From: Burkholderiaceae bacterium
GTDB lineage: Bacteria > Pseudomonadota > Gammaproteobacteria > Burkholderiales > Burkholderiaceae_C
Direction: 5' to 3'
DNA length: 64,000 bases
Assembly (NCBI GenBank): GCA_919902775.1
Contig: CAKKRJ010000008.1
Span: 83,810-147,809, forward strand
Translations under genes and position numbers: made by a program
The notes under the pieces: model-generated
Databases searched by the model: none
The model's input: only the letters and a program-made list of their open reading frames with translations
What the model was told of the DNA's origin: nothing
Part shown: piece after piece, positions 9,592 through 18,334 of the stretch
How positions within the stretch are numbered: position 1 is the stretch's first letter
Layout: each line of letters starts with the position of its first letter

Positions 9592-10599
9592 ATGCAATCA
9601 AAAAAATCGCCACTGCCAAATGTTCAAGCGTGGTGTGTTCAGGCGTGGCGTGTCCTGGCCATGGCGGCGGTGCTGGCGTGTGCTGGCGCAGCGCAGGCCC
9701 AGACGGTGTATGTCTCGTCCGAGAAGGACAACAAGGTGCTGGTGTTTGATGCGGCGGGCAAGCTCCTGTCCAAGATCGAGGTGTGCAAGCGCCCTCGCCA
9801 CATGCTGTTCAGTCCAGACCGGTCGAAGATCTATGTCTGCTGCGGCGACAGCAACCAACTGGGCGTGGTGGACCGCGCCAGCGGCAAGATGGTCGACACC
9901 GTGCCCTTGGCCGACAGCCCTGAAATTTTTGACCTGAGCCCGGACGGCAAGGTGGCCTATGTGTCCAGCGAAGACGACGGTGTGCTGGCGGCGGTCGATC
10001 TGACGACCCGCAAACCGCTTTTCCAGATCAAGACCGGTGGCGAACCCGAAGGCGTGTTGGTCACGCGGGACGGCAAATTTGCCTATGTCACGTCCGAAGA
10101 AGCCAATGTGGTTCACCTGATCGATCTGGTCAGCAAGAAAATCGTCAAGGACATCCAGGTTGGCAACCGCCCGCGCCGCTTTGCCGCCTCGCCCGATGGG
10201 CGTGAAATCTGGGTCAGCAATGAACTGAGCGCCAGTGTGTCCGTCATTGACACGGCCACGCAGGCGGTCAAAGGCCGTGTCCTTTTTCAGATTCAGGGCA
10301 TGCGGGCCAGTGACATCACCCCGGTGGGCGTGGTCATGACACGCGATGGCAAGACCGCCTGGGTCAGCCTGGGCCGTGCCAACCATGTGGCCGAAGTCGA
10401 CGTGGCCACGCGCCAGGTCCGGCGCACCGTGCTGGCGGGCAAGCGCGCCTGGGGCCTCGCGCTGAGCCAGGATGACAAATGGCTGTACGTGACCAACGGT
10501 TTGTCGGACGACATGACCTTGGTGGACACCCAGGCGGGCAAAGCGATCCGCACCGTGGCGGCGGGCCGTGTGCCCCACACCCCGCTGGTGGGGCCATGA
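9592..10599 (+). CDS. PQQ-dependent catabolism-associated beta-propeller (YVTN) protein
   Basis: 335-residue secreted protein with a signal peptide (cleavage near AGAAQAQ) and a series of YVTN-type blades of the form VYVSSEKDNKVLVFD and GKFAYVTSEEANVVHLID. Proteins of this type accompany PQQ alcohol dehydrogenase clusters; a precise role is not established. The ATG at 9592 has an AGGAGA ribosome site 8 bases upstream. It is the first gene of a tightly packed series running to 14423 and overlaps the next gene by 4 bases. Confidence 0.85.
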   Translation: MQSKKSPLPNVQAWCVQAWRVLAMAAVLACAGAAQAQTVYVSSEKDNKVLVFDAAGKLLSKIEVCKRPRHMLFSPDRSKIYVCCGDSNQLGVVDRASGKMVDTVPLADSPEIFDLSPDGKVAYVSSEDDGVLAAVDLTTRKPLFQIKTGGEPEGVLVTRDGKFAYVTSEEANVVHLIDLVSKKIVKDIQVGNRPRRFAASPDGREIWVSNELSASVSVIDTATQAVKGRVLFQIQGMRASDITPVGVVMTRDGKTAWVSLGRANHVAEVDVATRQVRRTVLAGKRAWGLALSQDDKWLYVTNGLSDDMTLVDTQAGKAIRTVAAGRVPHTPLVGP

Positions 10600-11780
10600 T
10601 GGGCAAGTCCGGTCGCCGCATGGGGGGCGCGTTGCTCGCGTGTCTGCTTGCCGTGCCTGTGGCGCAGGCGGCCACGCACACGGTGGCGTTGGTGTCGCTG
10701 CAGGACGATCCCCGTTACCAAAGTCGCCGCCTGGAGCGCCATTACCCCGGGCATCCGGCGGGGCGGCTGTGGCACGCCACGCAACTTGGGGCGGCCGATG
10801 CCGAGGTGGGTTTGCGTGCCGCAGGCCATGCCCTCAAGGTGCTGGAGGCGACCGCCAGCAACGCCGCTGAACTGGGCAAGGTGTTGCAGCAACTCAAAGC
10901 CCAGCGCGTGGCCTATTGGGTGTTGGATGTGCCTGAGGCCCAGTTTGCACAAGCGGTGCAGGCGGCGGGCCACAGCGCCTTGCTGTTCAATGCCAGTGCC
11001 CCCGCGGACGTGTTGCGGGGCAGCCAGTGTGCGGCCCTGTTGTTTCACACCTACCCCAGCCAAAGCATGTTCAGCGATGCGATGGCGCAGTACCTGGCCG
11101 CGCGTTCATGGCGCCATGCGCTGGTGTTGCAAGGCGGTGACCCAGCCGACCAACGCCAGGCTGAGGCCTGGCAACGTGCCGCCAAACGCTATGGCATCAA
11201 GACCGTGGACACCAAGGTGTTCAAGCTCTCGGGCGATCCGCGTGAACGCGACTTGGCCAACCCCCGACTGTTGACCAATGACCGCAACCACGATGTGGTG
11301 GCCGTGCTGGATGCCGATGGTGAATTTGCCCGAACCTTGCCCTATGCGACCCAGCAGCCGCGTCCCGTGGTGGGGGCCAATGGCCTGGTGGCCCTGGCCT
11401 GGCACCCGCAGTGGGAGCGCAACGGCGGCCCGCAGGTCAACCGCCGCTTTGGCCGTCTGGCACAACGGCCAATGGTCGGACAAGACTGGGCGGCCTGGGT
11501 GGCGGTCAAATCCGTGGCGGCGCTGGTGAGCGAACACAGCCAAGCCCCCTTGCCCGAGCAGGCGCGCCGGCTGCGCAGTGGGCAGGTGTTTGTGGATGGG
11601 GCCAAGGGGCCGCGTTTGTCGTTTCGGGCCTGGGATGGCCAGTTGCGCCAGCCGGTGTTCCTCGCGCATGTGGACGGTGTGGCCGGCACCGCCCCGTTGG
11701 ACGGTGTTTTGCACCCGACCGAAGTTTTGGACACCCTGGGTGTCGATGAAAAAGAAAGCCCATGCCAAGCCAAACCCTGA
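10596..11780 (+). CDS. PQQ-associated ABC transporter periplasmic substrate-binding protein
   Basis: 394-residue exported protein (signal LLACLLAVPVAQAATH) resembling branched-chain amino-acid-type binding proteins but of the distinct family linked to quinoprotein loci. It has the segments HTVALVSLQDDPRYQ near the N-terminus and DWAAWVAVKSVAALV near the C-terminus. It should deliver an unknown ligand to the permease that follows (19-base overlap) and the ATPase at 7643-8374. The ATGA overlap with the upstream gene fixes the start. Confidence 0.8.
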   Translation: MMGKSGRRMGGALLACLLAVPVAQAATHTVALVSLQDDPRYQSRRLERHYPGHPAGRLWHATQLGAADAEVGLRAAGHALKVLEATASNAAELGKVLQQLKAQRVAYWVLDVPEAQFAQAVQAAGHSALLFNASAPADVLRGSQCAALLFHTYPSQSMFSDAMAQYLAARSWRHALVLQGGDPADQRQAEAWQRAAKRYGIKTVDTKVFKLSGDPRERDLANPRLLTNDRNHDVVAVLDADGEFARTLPYATQQPRPVVGANGLVALAWHPQWERNGGPQVNRRFGRLAQRPMVGQDWAAWVAVKSVAALVSEHSQAPLPEQARRLRSGQVFVDGAKGPRLSFRAWDGQLRQPVFLAHVDGVAGTAPLDGVLHPTEVLDTLGVDEKESPCQAKP

Positions 11781-12625
11781 GCGCTCCCCCTTCCCCTCAG
11801 TCCCCCCAGGCGCCTGCGGCACGGGGGCTGCACCTGCTGCGCGCCTTGCGTGCGGTGGTGGGGCGAGAAATTCACAAATTTTTGCGCCAGCCCGCGCGGC
11901 TGGCGTCGGCGCTGGTGCGGCCGCTGTTGTGGTTCGTGGTGTTTGCCACGGGTTTCCAGAATGTGTTCGGGGTGGCCATCATCCCGCCCTACGAGACCTA
12001 CATTGAATACAAGGTGTACATGCTGCCGGGGCTGCTGGGCATGATCGCGCTGTTCAACGGCATGCAAAGCTCGCTGTCGCTGGTCTATGACCGCGAGATG
12101 GGCCTGATGCGGCTGTTGCTGACGGCGCCGCTCAACCGGGCCTGGTTGCTGGCGTTCAAGCTGCTGGCGGGCACCAGCCTGTCGGTGTTCCAGATGGTGG
12201 TTTTTCTGATGGTGGCTTGGGCGCTGGGGGTGGATGTGTTGCCCCTGCATGCCTTGCAGGCCTTGCCCGCGATGGTGCTGGCGGCGGTGTTGATGGCTTC
12301 TATGGGGTTGGTGCTGTCGGTGTACGTGCGCCAGTTGGAAAACTTTGCCGGGGCGATGAACTTCGTGATCTTTCCGATGTTTTTCATCAGCTCGGCTTTG
12401 TACCCCTTGTGGAAGTTTGAAGAAGCCGGGGCCGCATGGCTTTACCGGCTGGCGCAGTGGAACCCGTTCACCCAGGCGGTGGAGACCCTGCGCTTTGCAT
12501 TGCATGGACAGACGTATGGATTGGGCTGGGCAGTGGGCACGGTGTGCACGCTGCTCTTTTTTGCGCTGGCCGTGCGTGGCTATGACCCGCAACGCGGCTG
12601 GATGCGCCAGCGCGGCGCAGCCTGA
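11762..12625 (+). CDS. ABC-2 type permease, PedC-like
   Basis: 287-residue integral membrane protein of the ABC-2 permease family with about six helices, for example PLLWFVVFATGFQNVFG, MNFVIFPMFFISSALYPLW and a final helix VGTVCTLLFFALAV. ABC-2 permeases usually export, which is odd beside a binding protein and is characteristic of this PQQ-linked transporter group. It lies between the binding protein and the SoxYZ-like gene and pairs with the divergent ATPase. Confidence 0.85.
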   Translation: MPSQTLSAPPSPQSPQAPAARGLHLLRALRAVVGREIHKFLRQPARLASALVRPLLWFVVFATGFQNVFGVAIIPPYETYIEYKVYMLPGLLGMIALFNGMQSSLSLVYDREMGLMRLLLTAPLNRAWLLAFKLLAGTSLSVFQMVVFLMVAWALGVDVLPLHALQALPAMVLAAVLMASMGLVLSVYVRQLENFAGAMNFVIFPMFFISSALYPLWKFEEAGAAWLYRLAQWNPFTQAVETLRFALHGQTYGLGWAVGTVCTLLFFALAVRGYDPQRGWMRQRGAA

Positions 12626-12642
12626 AGCGAATGGAGACGGAC

Positions 12643-13443
12643 ATGCACACAGACTGGACACGGCGTCAGGTTCTTGCGGGCTTGGGCGCGTTGGCTGCAG
12701 CGCCTGCCTGGGCGCAGTCGGCCGACCCGACCGGGGGCGATCCCTTGGGGTCGATGCAGTGGCCGGTGCTGCAGAAGAAACACATCGGTGCGGCACCCTG
12801 GCAGTTCAGCGATGGCATCGCGGTCAAAGGGCCCGAATTCGCTGAAGACGCGATGAATGTGCCGATTTTTGTCGACGCCCGGGCCTTGGCGCGTTCGGCC
12901 GGACCGATCGCGCTGATCCGGTTGGTGGCCGACCGCAATCCGATCCAGCACATCCTGGACTTTGAGCCGCTGGCTTGCTGGCCGGTGCTGGCTTTTCGCT
13001 TTCGCATGGAACAGGGGTCGCCGGTGCGGGCCCTGGTGCGCACCCGCGATGGCCGCTGGTATGTGGGCCAGACCTGGGTGAATGCCGCAGGTGGCGGCTG
13101 CACCGTGCCCGGCCTCACGCGGGCCGATGGTTCTTGGAGTCGCACGCTTGGGCAGGTACAGGGGCGTGTCTTTCGCAACGTGATCGAGGGCGGCACACGT
13201 TTGCGCTTGCGCGTGATGCACCCGATGGACACCGGGCTGGTGGCGGGTATTCCGGCCTTTCACCTGGAGCAATTGGTTTTGCGCGATGCCCGGGATCAGA
13301 CCCTCTGGCGTTTGAACTTGCACGAGCCGGTCTCGGAAAACCCGCTGTTGACCCTGGAGCTGGGCGACACCGTGCACGGGCCCTGGCAGCTGACAGGGCG
13401 GGACAACAATGGCAACCGCATTGACGCGCAGGTGAGCGCATGA
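12643..13443 (+). CDS. Quinoprotein dehydrogenase-associated SoxYZ-like carrier protein
   Basis: 266-residue periplasmic protein with a twin-arginine-like leader (TRRQVLAGLGALAAAPAWA) and a fusion of SoxY-like and SoxZ-like domains. In sulfur oxidation SoxY carries intermediates on a terminal GGCGG cysteine. Here a GGGCTVPG motif with a cysteine lies between the two halves, so the carrier site is internal. The family co-occurs with PQQ dehydrogenases in a proposed 'quinoprotein relay'. The ATG at 12643 has GGAGACGG just upstream. It overlaps the metallohydrolase gene by 4 bases. Confidence 0.8.
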   Translation: MHTDWTRRQVLAGLGALAAAPAWAQSADPTGGDPLGSMQWPVLQKKHIGAAPWQFSDGIAVKGPEFAEDAMNVPIFVDARALARSAGPIALIRLVADRNPIQHILDFEPLACWPVLAFRFRMEQGSPVRALVRTRDGRWYVGQTWVNAAGGGCTVPGLTRADGSWSRTLGQVQGRVFRNVIEGGTRLRLRVMHPMDTGLVAGIPAFHLEQLVLRDARDQTLWRLNLHEPVSENPLLTLELGDTVHGPWQLTGRDNNGNRIDAQVSA

Positions 13444-14423
13444 CCGCCAGGCCGATGCGGTGGGCTGGCGTGTGGCTCCTGCTGGGGTGGAGCGCCACCG
13501 TCTGGGCGGTCGATGCGGCGCGGCTCGATTACCAGTTGCAAGCGCGCCAAATTGCGCCCGGCACCTGGGTGATCGAAGGCGCAGTGGATGACTTCAGCCG
13601 CGCCAATGGCTGCAACATCATCAACACCGGTTTTGTCAGCACGGCCGCGGGCACCTTGGTGCTCAACACCGGCCCATCACGCCTGTATGGTGCGCAGCAG
13701 CGTGCCGCGTTGAGCCGCGTGGTGGAGCAGCCCGTGCGGCGCGTGGTCAACCTCAATTTGCATCCGGACTACTTTCTGGGCAACCAGGCCTGGGGCGATG
13801 TGCCCACCGCTGCCTTGCCCGGCAGCCGTGTCGGCATGCAGGCAGAGGGCAAGGCGTATGAAGACAATCTGTACCGTCTGTGCGGTGACTGGATGCGCGG
13901 CACCGAGTTCCGACCTGCCCGTGAGGATGTGCAGCCCATGCGCTTCGACTGGGGCGGCCATGCGCTGGAATGGGTGCGCCTGCAAGGCCACACCAGCGAT
14001 GACCTCGTGTTGATCGATCACACCACCGGCGTGCTGTTTGCAGGTGGCCTGGTGTTCGCTGACCGGGTGCCCACCTTGCCCCACGCCCACCTGCCGCAAT
14101 GGCTGGCCAGTTTGCATGAAATCCGTCAATGGATCCTGCAAGGCCGGGTCAAGACCGTGGTGCCCAGCCATGGCCCCGTGCACACCGGCACGCACGGGGT
14201 GGACCAGACGCTGGACTGGTTGCAATGGTTGCACGAGCGCTTGCAAACCAGTGCGGCGCAGGGCCTGGACATTTCTGAAGTGTTGCGCTTGCCCATTCCC
14301 GAGCGGTTTGTGCGCTGGGCGGCCTTGCGTCCCGAGTACGTGCGCAATGTCACCACCTTGTACCCGCGCTATGAGATCGAACAGTTTCCATTGCAAACTG
14401 CTCCAGCTGTCACAGGCCAGTGA
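13440..14423 (+). CDS. Quinoprotein relay system zinc metallohydrolase 1 (SoxH-related)
   Basis: 327-residue secreted metallo-beta-lactamase-fold protein (signal AGVWLLLGWSATVWA). The canonical HxHxDH motif is degenerate (NLNLHPDYFLGN), whereas later metal-site elements GHTSDD and PSHGPVH are recognisable. Relatives in sulfur oxidation are SoxH proteins. It is translationally coupled to the SoxYZ-like carrier, its presumed partner. A sigma-54 promoter for the dehydrogenase begins about 120 bases downstream. Function is by family association only. Confidence 0.8.
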   Translation: MTARPMRWAGVWLLLGWSATVWAVDAARLDYQLQARQIAPGTWVIEGAVDDFSRANGCNIINTGFVSTAAGTLVLNTGPSRLYGAQQRAALSRVVEQPVRRVVNLNLHPDYFLGNQAWGDVPTAALPGSRVGMQAEGKAYEDNLYRLCGDWMRGTEFRPAREDVQPMRFDWGGHALEWVRLQGHTSDDLVLIDHTTGVLFAGGLVFADRVPTLPHAHLPQWLASLHEIRQWILQGRVKTVVPSHGPVHTGTHGVDQTLDWLQWLHERLQTSAAQGLDISEVLRLPIPERFVRWAALRPEYVRNVTTLYPRYEIEQFPLQTAPAVTGQ

Positions 14424-14542
14424 TCCAAAGTTGAACAGGGCACAGCGTGGGCTGTTGCAGCGACCTTGCCGATGGCCGCATGGCGCGCACATTCATCAGG
14501 GTAATTCCGGATCTTTTCTGGCCGCCAAGGGGGCGTGGTGGA

Positions 14543-14557
14543 TGGCACGTTATTTGC
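14543..14557 (+). promoter_or_regulatory. Sigma-54 promoter of the PQQ alcohol dehydrogenase
   Basis: TGGCACG-TTAT-TTGCC is a near-perfect -24/-12 element (GG 14544-14545, GC 14556-14557). The predicted start near 14569 gives a leader of about 85 bases to the GTG at 14654. It lies in a 230-base gap; I saw no copy of the GTGT-N11-ACAC activator motif there. Confidence 0.85.
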
Positions 14558-14653
14558 CACTGTGTGCGGGCACGATGCCCGCCGGGTGCGCTTTGGACCT
14601 GGTGCGTCGTTCACACATTCATCCATGCTTTGCCTGTACCAGGAGACATCACT

Positions 14654-16372
14654 GTGAAACTCAAACTATTCAGCCTGCTCGTCACGATGGCCGCCGCACA
14701 AGCGGGGGCGCAAGTCACCAACGACATGATCGGCAAAGACGCCGCCACCACCAACGACGTCCTGTCTTGGGGCCTGGGCACACAAGGGCAGCGTTTTTCG
14801 CCCTTGAACGATGTGAATGCCAAGAGCATCAGCAAGCTGGTGCCCGTGTGGTCCATGTCCTTCGGGGGTGAAAAGCAACGCGGGCAGCAATCGCAGCCCC
14901 TGGTGCACAACGGCAAAATGTTTGTCACGGCCTCGTATTCGCGCATCTTTGCGGTCGATGCCAAGAGCGGCAAAAAACTCTGGAAATATGAGCACCGCTT
15001 GCCCGAAGGCATCATGCCTTGCTGCGATGTGATCAACCGGGGCGCCGCCTTGTTTGACAACCTGGTCATTTTCGGCACGCTGGACGCGCAACTGGTCGCA
15101 CTCGACCAGAACACCGGGAAGGTGGTGTGGCGCGAGAAGATCGATGACTACGCTGCGGGCTACAGCTACACAGCGGCCCCCTTGATTGCCGACGGCCTGC
15201 TGCTGACCGGCGTGTCCGGTGGTGAATTTGGTGTGGTGGGCCGTGTCGAAGCACGCGACCCCAAGACCGGCAAGATGGTCTGGTCACGTCCCACGGTCGA
15301 AGGCCACATGGGCTACAAGGACGGCAAGGAAAACGGCATTTCTGGCACCACCAACGCCACCTGGCCGGGCGACACCTGGAAGACCGGCGGCGCAGCCACC
15401 TGGTTGGGCGGCACCTACGACGCCAAGACCGGCCTGGCCTATTTCGGTACCGGCAACCCTGGCCCCTGGAACAGCCATTTGCGCAAGGGTGACAACCTGT
15501 ATTCCACATCCACCGTGGCCATCGATGTCAAGTCGGGCCAGATCAAGTGGCATTACCAGAACACCCCCAACGACGGTTGGGACTTTGACGGGGTGAACGA
15601 ATTCATCACCTTCGACATGGATGGCCAACGCGTCGGCGGCAAGGCCGATCGGAACGGTTACTTTTATGTCAACGATGCCGCCACCGGCAAGCTCATCAAC
15701 GCGTTCCCCTTTGTCACCAAGACCACTTGGGCCAACGGCATCGACTTGAAAACAGGCCGTCCCAACTTCGTGCCCGAGAACCGACCTGGGGACCCCACCG
15801 GCACGGGTGGGGATGGTCAAAAGGGCAAGTCGGTGTTCGCAGCCCCGGGCTTCTTGGGTGGCAAGAACCAGATGCCCATGGCTTACAGCCCCAAGACCCA
15901 ACTGTTTTATGTGCCCACCAACGAATGGGGCATGGAAATTTGGAACGAGCCTGTCACCTACAAAAAAGGGGCGGCCTACCTGGGCGCGGGTTTCACCATC
16001 AAGCCTTTGTATGACGACTACATCGGTGCCTTGCGCGCTGTGAACCCCAAGACCGGCAAGATCGAGTGGGAAGTCAAGAACGAAGCACCGCTGTGGGGTG
16101 GTGTGCTGGTGGCTGGCGACCTCGTGTTCTGGGGCACGCCAGAGGGTTACCTGAAAGCCGCTGACGCCAAGTCCGGCAAAGTGGTGTGGCAGTTCCAGAC
16201 CGGCTCGGGCATCGTCGCGCCCCCCATCACCTGGAAAGAAGGCAACGACCAGTATGTGTCCGTGGTCTCCGGCTGGGGTGGTGCGGTGCCGTTGTGGGGG
16301 GGGGAAGTGGCCAAGAAGGTCAACTTCCTCGAACAAGGCGGCTCCGTCTGGACCTTCAAGTTGATGAAGTGA
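14654..16372 (+). CDS. PQQ-dependent alcohol dehydrogenase, PedH/ExaA type with lanthanide signature
   Basis: Periplasmic quinoprotein that oxidises primary alcohols and reduces cytochrome c. The GTG at 14654 has AGGAGA 7 bases upstream and gives 572 residues, with a signal peptide ending near AQAGAQ. Visible family features are the vicinal cysteines C123-C124 that form the ring disulfide over PQQ, likely metal ligands E191 (GGEFG) and N268 (GTGNPG), the catalytic D310, and repeated blades such as GKVVWREK. The segment [12 protein letters not shown] places a second Asp (D312) two residues after the catalytic one. In characterised enzymes this marks lanthanide-dependent XoxF/PedH; calcium enzymes have Ala, Ser or Thr there. 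Confidence 0.92.
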   Translation: MKLKLFSLLVTMAAAQAGAQVTNDMIGKDAATTNDVLSWGLGTQGQRFSPLNDVNAKSISKLVPVWSMSFGGEKQRGQQSQPLVHNGKMFVTASYSRIFAVDAKSGKKLWKYEHRLPEGIMPCCDVINRGAALFDNLVIFGTLDAQLVALDQNTGKVVWREKIDDYAAGYSYTAAPLIADGLLLTGVSGGEFGVVGRVEARDPKTGKMVWSRPTVEGHMGYKDGKENGISGTTNATWPGDTWKTGGAATWLGGTYDAKTGLAYFGTGNPGPWNSHLRKGDNLYSTSTVAIDVKSGQIKWHYQNTPNDGWDFDGVNEFITFDMDGQRVGGKADRNGYFYVNDAATGKLINAFPFVTKTTWANGIDLKTGRPNFVPENRPGDPTGTGGDGQKGKSVFAAPGFLGGKNQMPMAYSPKTQLFYVPTNEWGMEIWNEPVTYKKGAAYLGAGFTIKPLYDDYIGALRAVNPKTGKIEWEVKNEAPLWGGVLVAGDLVFWGTPEGYLKAADAKSGKVVWQFQTGSGIVAPPITWKEGNDQYVSVVSGWGGAVPLWGGEVAKKVNFLEQGGSVWTFKLMK

Positions 16373-16473
16373 TTTTCTGACGGTGCCCTTCAGGGGGGCC
16401 CTGTCAGCGATCACACCAGAGGCACAGCCCACAGTGCAAGGCCTGTCATGGCGTTGTGCTGAGGGCCAAGAAC

Positions 16474-16517
16474 AAGAGCAGTCTTCTGCGCACAGGCAGG
16501 CGGCTGCTCTTTTTTTG
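16474..16517 (+). terminator. Likely Rho-independent terminator after the dehydrogenase
   Basis: AAGAGCAG (16474-16481) pairs with CTGCTCTT (16504-16511), followed by a T run to 16516. The 22-base loop is long, so strength is uncertain; it would separate the dehydrogenase from the cytochrome gene. Confidence 0.5.
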
Positions 16518-16585
16518 CCAGTGCCCTCGCAAGCATCTGGCGAAAGCAACACGTGAATGCGGATTCATTGGCCTGAAAGAAAGAC

Positions 16586-16912
16586 ATGAACATGAAAACC
16601 CGACAAAGTCTCGTGCTGTGGGCCCTGAGCTGGGCCGCAGCCGGACTGGCGCAAGCGGCGGATGCGCAAGCCGTGCTCAAAGACAACGGCTGCCTGTCCT
16701 GCCATGCCAAAGATGAAAAAATCGTGGGTCCGGCCTTTGTGAGCGTGGCGGACAAATACCGCAATGACAAAGATACCGTAGCCACATTGGTGCAATCGAT
16801 ACAGAACGGCTCCAAAGGCAAGTGGGGCCGCGTTGCCATGCCTGCCCACCGAGGCATGAGCCAGGATGATCTGAAATCCGTGGCTGAGTACATCTTGGCA
16901 AGCAAGCTCTGA
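16586..16912 (+). CDS. Small c-type cytochrome (class I)
   Basis: 108-residue exported monohaem cytochrome. The signal peptide (LVLWALSWAAAGLAQAA) is followed by the haem site CLSCH and a distal Met in VAMPAHRGMS; the C-terminal helix LKSVAEYILASKL is typical. Such cytochromes accept electrons from PQQ dehydrogenases and pass them to a terminal oxidase. It sits 213 bases downstream of the dehydrogenase. I found no -24/-12 element directly upstream. An in-frame ATG at 16592 is equally possible. Confidence 0.88.
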   Translation: MNMKTRQSLVLWALSWAAAGLAQAADAQAVLKDNGCLSCHAKDEKIVGPAFVSVADKYRNDKDTVATLVQSIQNGSKGKWGRVAMPAHRGMSQDDLKSVAEYILASKL

Positions 16913-17030
16913 TCTGACGCGGCGGCCCTGAACGTCATGGGCCTGCGCTAAACGCCCCTACCGCCATGGTTGGGGTTGTCGCTAGAGGGGGGCACGGGGT
17001 GGCCCGAGGGAAAAACGGGAGGAACAAGGC

Positions 17031-17600
17031 ATGCTGATAAAACGCAATGCAGCCATTGGGGGGATGCTGTGTGGATTGATATTGCTGCAACCCAAGGTTC
17101 AGGCCTTCGTGCTGCAGGGTGAAAAGTTTCTTGTAGCCGAAACGCGCGAGGGTCAACAAACCCGAATTGGCCATGTTGAATTCACGCCCGCTGGTGCTGG
17201 CCAAGCAAAAATCCGCGTGCGCATGGACCACGCCGTGATGCGGGACCATTTTTTGTCGATGCGTGAGTTCAAGTGTTTGGCGGCGGCGTTGGAGGTGACG
17301 TGCCATGTGCCATACCCCTACGCCAATCCGGCCACGGTGTCTTTGGACAATTGGCAGTGGCTAGACCACAACCTGCTGTTCCTTTACAAAAAACCCGAGG
17401 ACTTCGGTGCCAAGCTGTGGAACGGCATCATTTACCGTTGGCGCATGACGCCCACCGGTTTGGAGGGACTGCCGCAGGCGGTGGACCTGAACCTCATCAG
17501 CGCCCCGCCAGACCGACTCGACCAGCCGCCCTATGGTCCGGCAGACAGTGAGCCCTTTGCGCCCGATGCCCGCTGGATTCGCAAATTGCGCATCGAGTAA
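17031..17600 (+). CDS. Conserved exported protein of unknown function
   Basis: 189 residues with a probable signal peptide (AAIGGMLCGLILLQPKVQA) and no motif I recognise. The mature part is rich in aromatic residues (a segment NWQWLDHNLLFLYKKPEDFG) and has two cysteines about 10 apart (FKCLAAALEVTCHVP). GGGAGGAAC lies 10 bases before the ATG. It follows the cytochrome gene on the same strand and converges with the lipoprotein gene. Its position suggests a periplasmic accessory of alcohol oxidation, but that is inference. Confidence 0.6.
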   Translation: MLIKRNAAIGGMLCGLILLQPKVQAFVLQGEKFLVAETREGQQTRIGHVEFTPAGAGQAKIRVRMDHAVMRDHFLSMREFKCLAAALEVTCHVPYPYANPATVSLDNWQWLDHNLLFLYKKPEDFGAKLWNGIIYRWRMTPTGLEGLPQAVDLNLISAPPDRLDQPPYGPADSEPFAPDARWIRKLRIE

Positions 17601-17629
17601 CAGGCCGGGGACGGTGGGTGCCTGTCCGA

Positions 17630-18334
17630 TCAGCGCATGCGCTCAGCCGTCAAAGTACCGCCGGTTAAAAAACCGGCAAGCACTTTTTCCTCGCGGGTGA
17701 ACTTGACCAAGCCCTGGCCTTGGCAGTACCACTCGTGGCTGGTCAGAGGCACATCAGTGAAACCGTTGACCGGATCGGTGTAAAGGTTCAAAAAAGCCTC
17801 CCCGACCACATGCAGACAGGGTGCCAAAACCTCGCCGCTGCCCAGCTTGAGCTGCTCCTTGTTGGACACGATCCGCCAGGTCATGGTGGTTTTGTGGGTG
17901 TACCGGAGGTCGCGCGGGTACTCGTTTTTTCGCATCAGCAAATAGGGTACGGTGGTCGTGGTCCATTCGGTCCCCGTTTGGTAGGGGGCTTTGAGCACCC
18001 ACATGGCGGACTCCTCGGGCAGCGGGTTGGGGTCGATGTCGGTTTGATGGGCGACCCGGCGTACGCCTTGCGCATCCACTTGAAATAAATAGGCCACGCC
18101 TTGCGAGTGGTGGCGCACAGCATGGGTCTGGCCCTGCCAAAGTACCGGCTCGCGGGTGCGCAAGGTCCAGACTTCATCGTCTTTGCCCGCCTCTGGGTTG
18201 TAGTGCACTTCATAGTGCGTGACGTCGCCTGCACGCAGTGGAAACCAATCGGGGCCCATCTGGGGCGAACAGGCACTGAGCACAACAGCACACAGCGATG
18301 CGCTAGCCCATCCAAAAAGTTTCATGGGCATCAT
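17630..18334 (-). CDS. Putative lipoprotein, last gene of the MotA/MotB-like membrane operon
   Basis: 234 residues with a lipobox-bearing leader (LCAVVLSAC, Cys near residue 22), so probably anchored by lipid, in the outer or inner membrane. The mature part begins PDWFPLRAGDVTHYEV and is beta-rich; no enzymatic motif is visible. Its start overlaps the stop of the upstream membrane-protein gene (ATGA), tying it to that operon. It could be the outer-membrane or sensing component of the complex. I do not recognise the family. Confidence 0.65.
   Translation of the reverse strand: MMPMKLFGWASASLCAVVLSACSPQMGPDWFPLRAGDVTHYEVHYNPEAGKDDEVWTLRTREPVLWQGQTHAVRHHSQGVAYLFQVDAQGVRRVAHQTDIDPNPLPEESAMWVLKAPYQTGTEWTTTTVPYLLMRKNEYPRDLRYTHKTTMTWRIVSNKEQLKLGSGEVLAPCLHVVGEAFLNLYTDPVNGFTDVPLTSHEWYCQGQGLVKFTREEKVLAGFLTGGTLTAERMR

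Noticed and set aside
16373..16410. A hairpin right after the dehydrogenase stop (CTGAC...GTCAG)
   Set aside because: The stem is imperfect and no T run follows; the structure at 16474-16517 is the better terminator.
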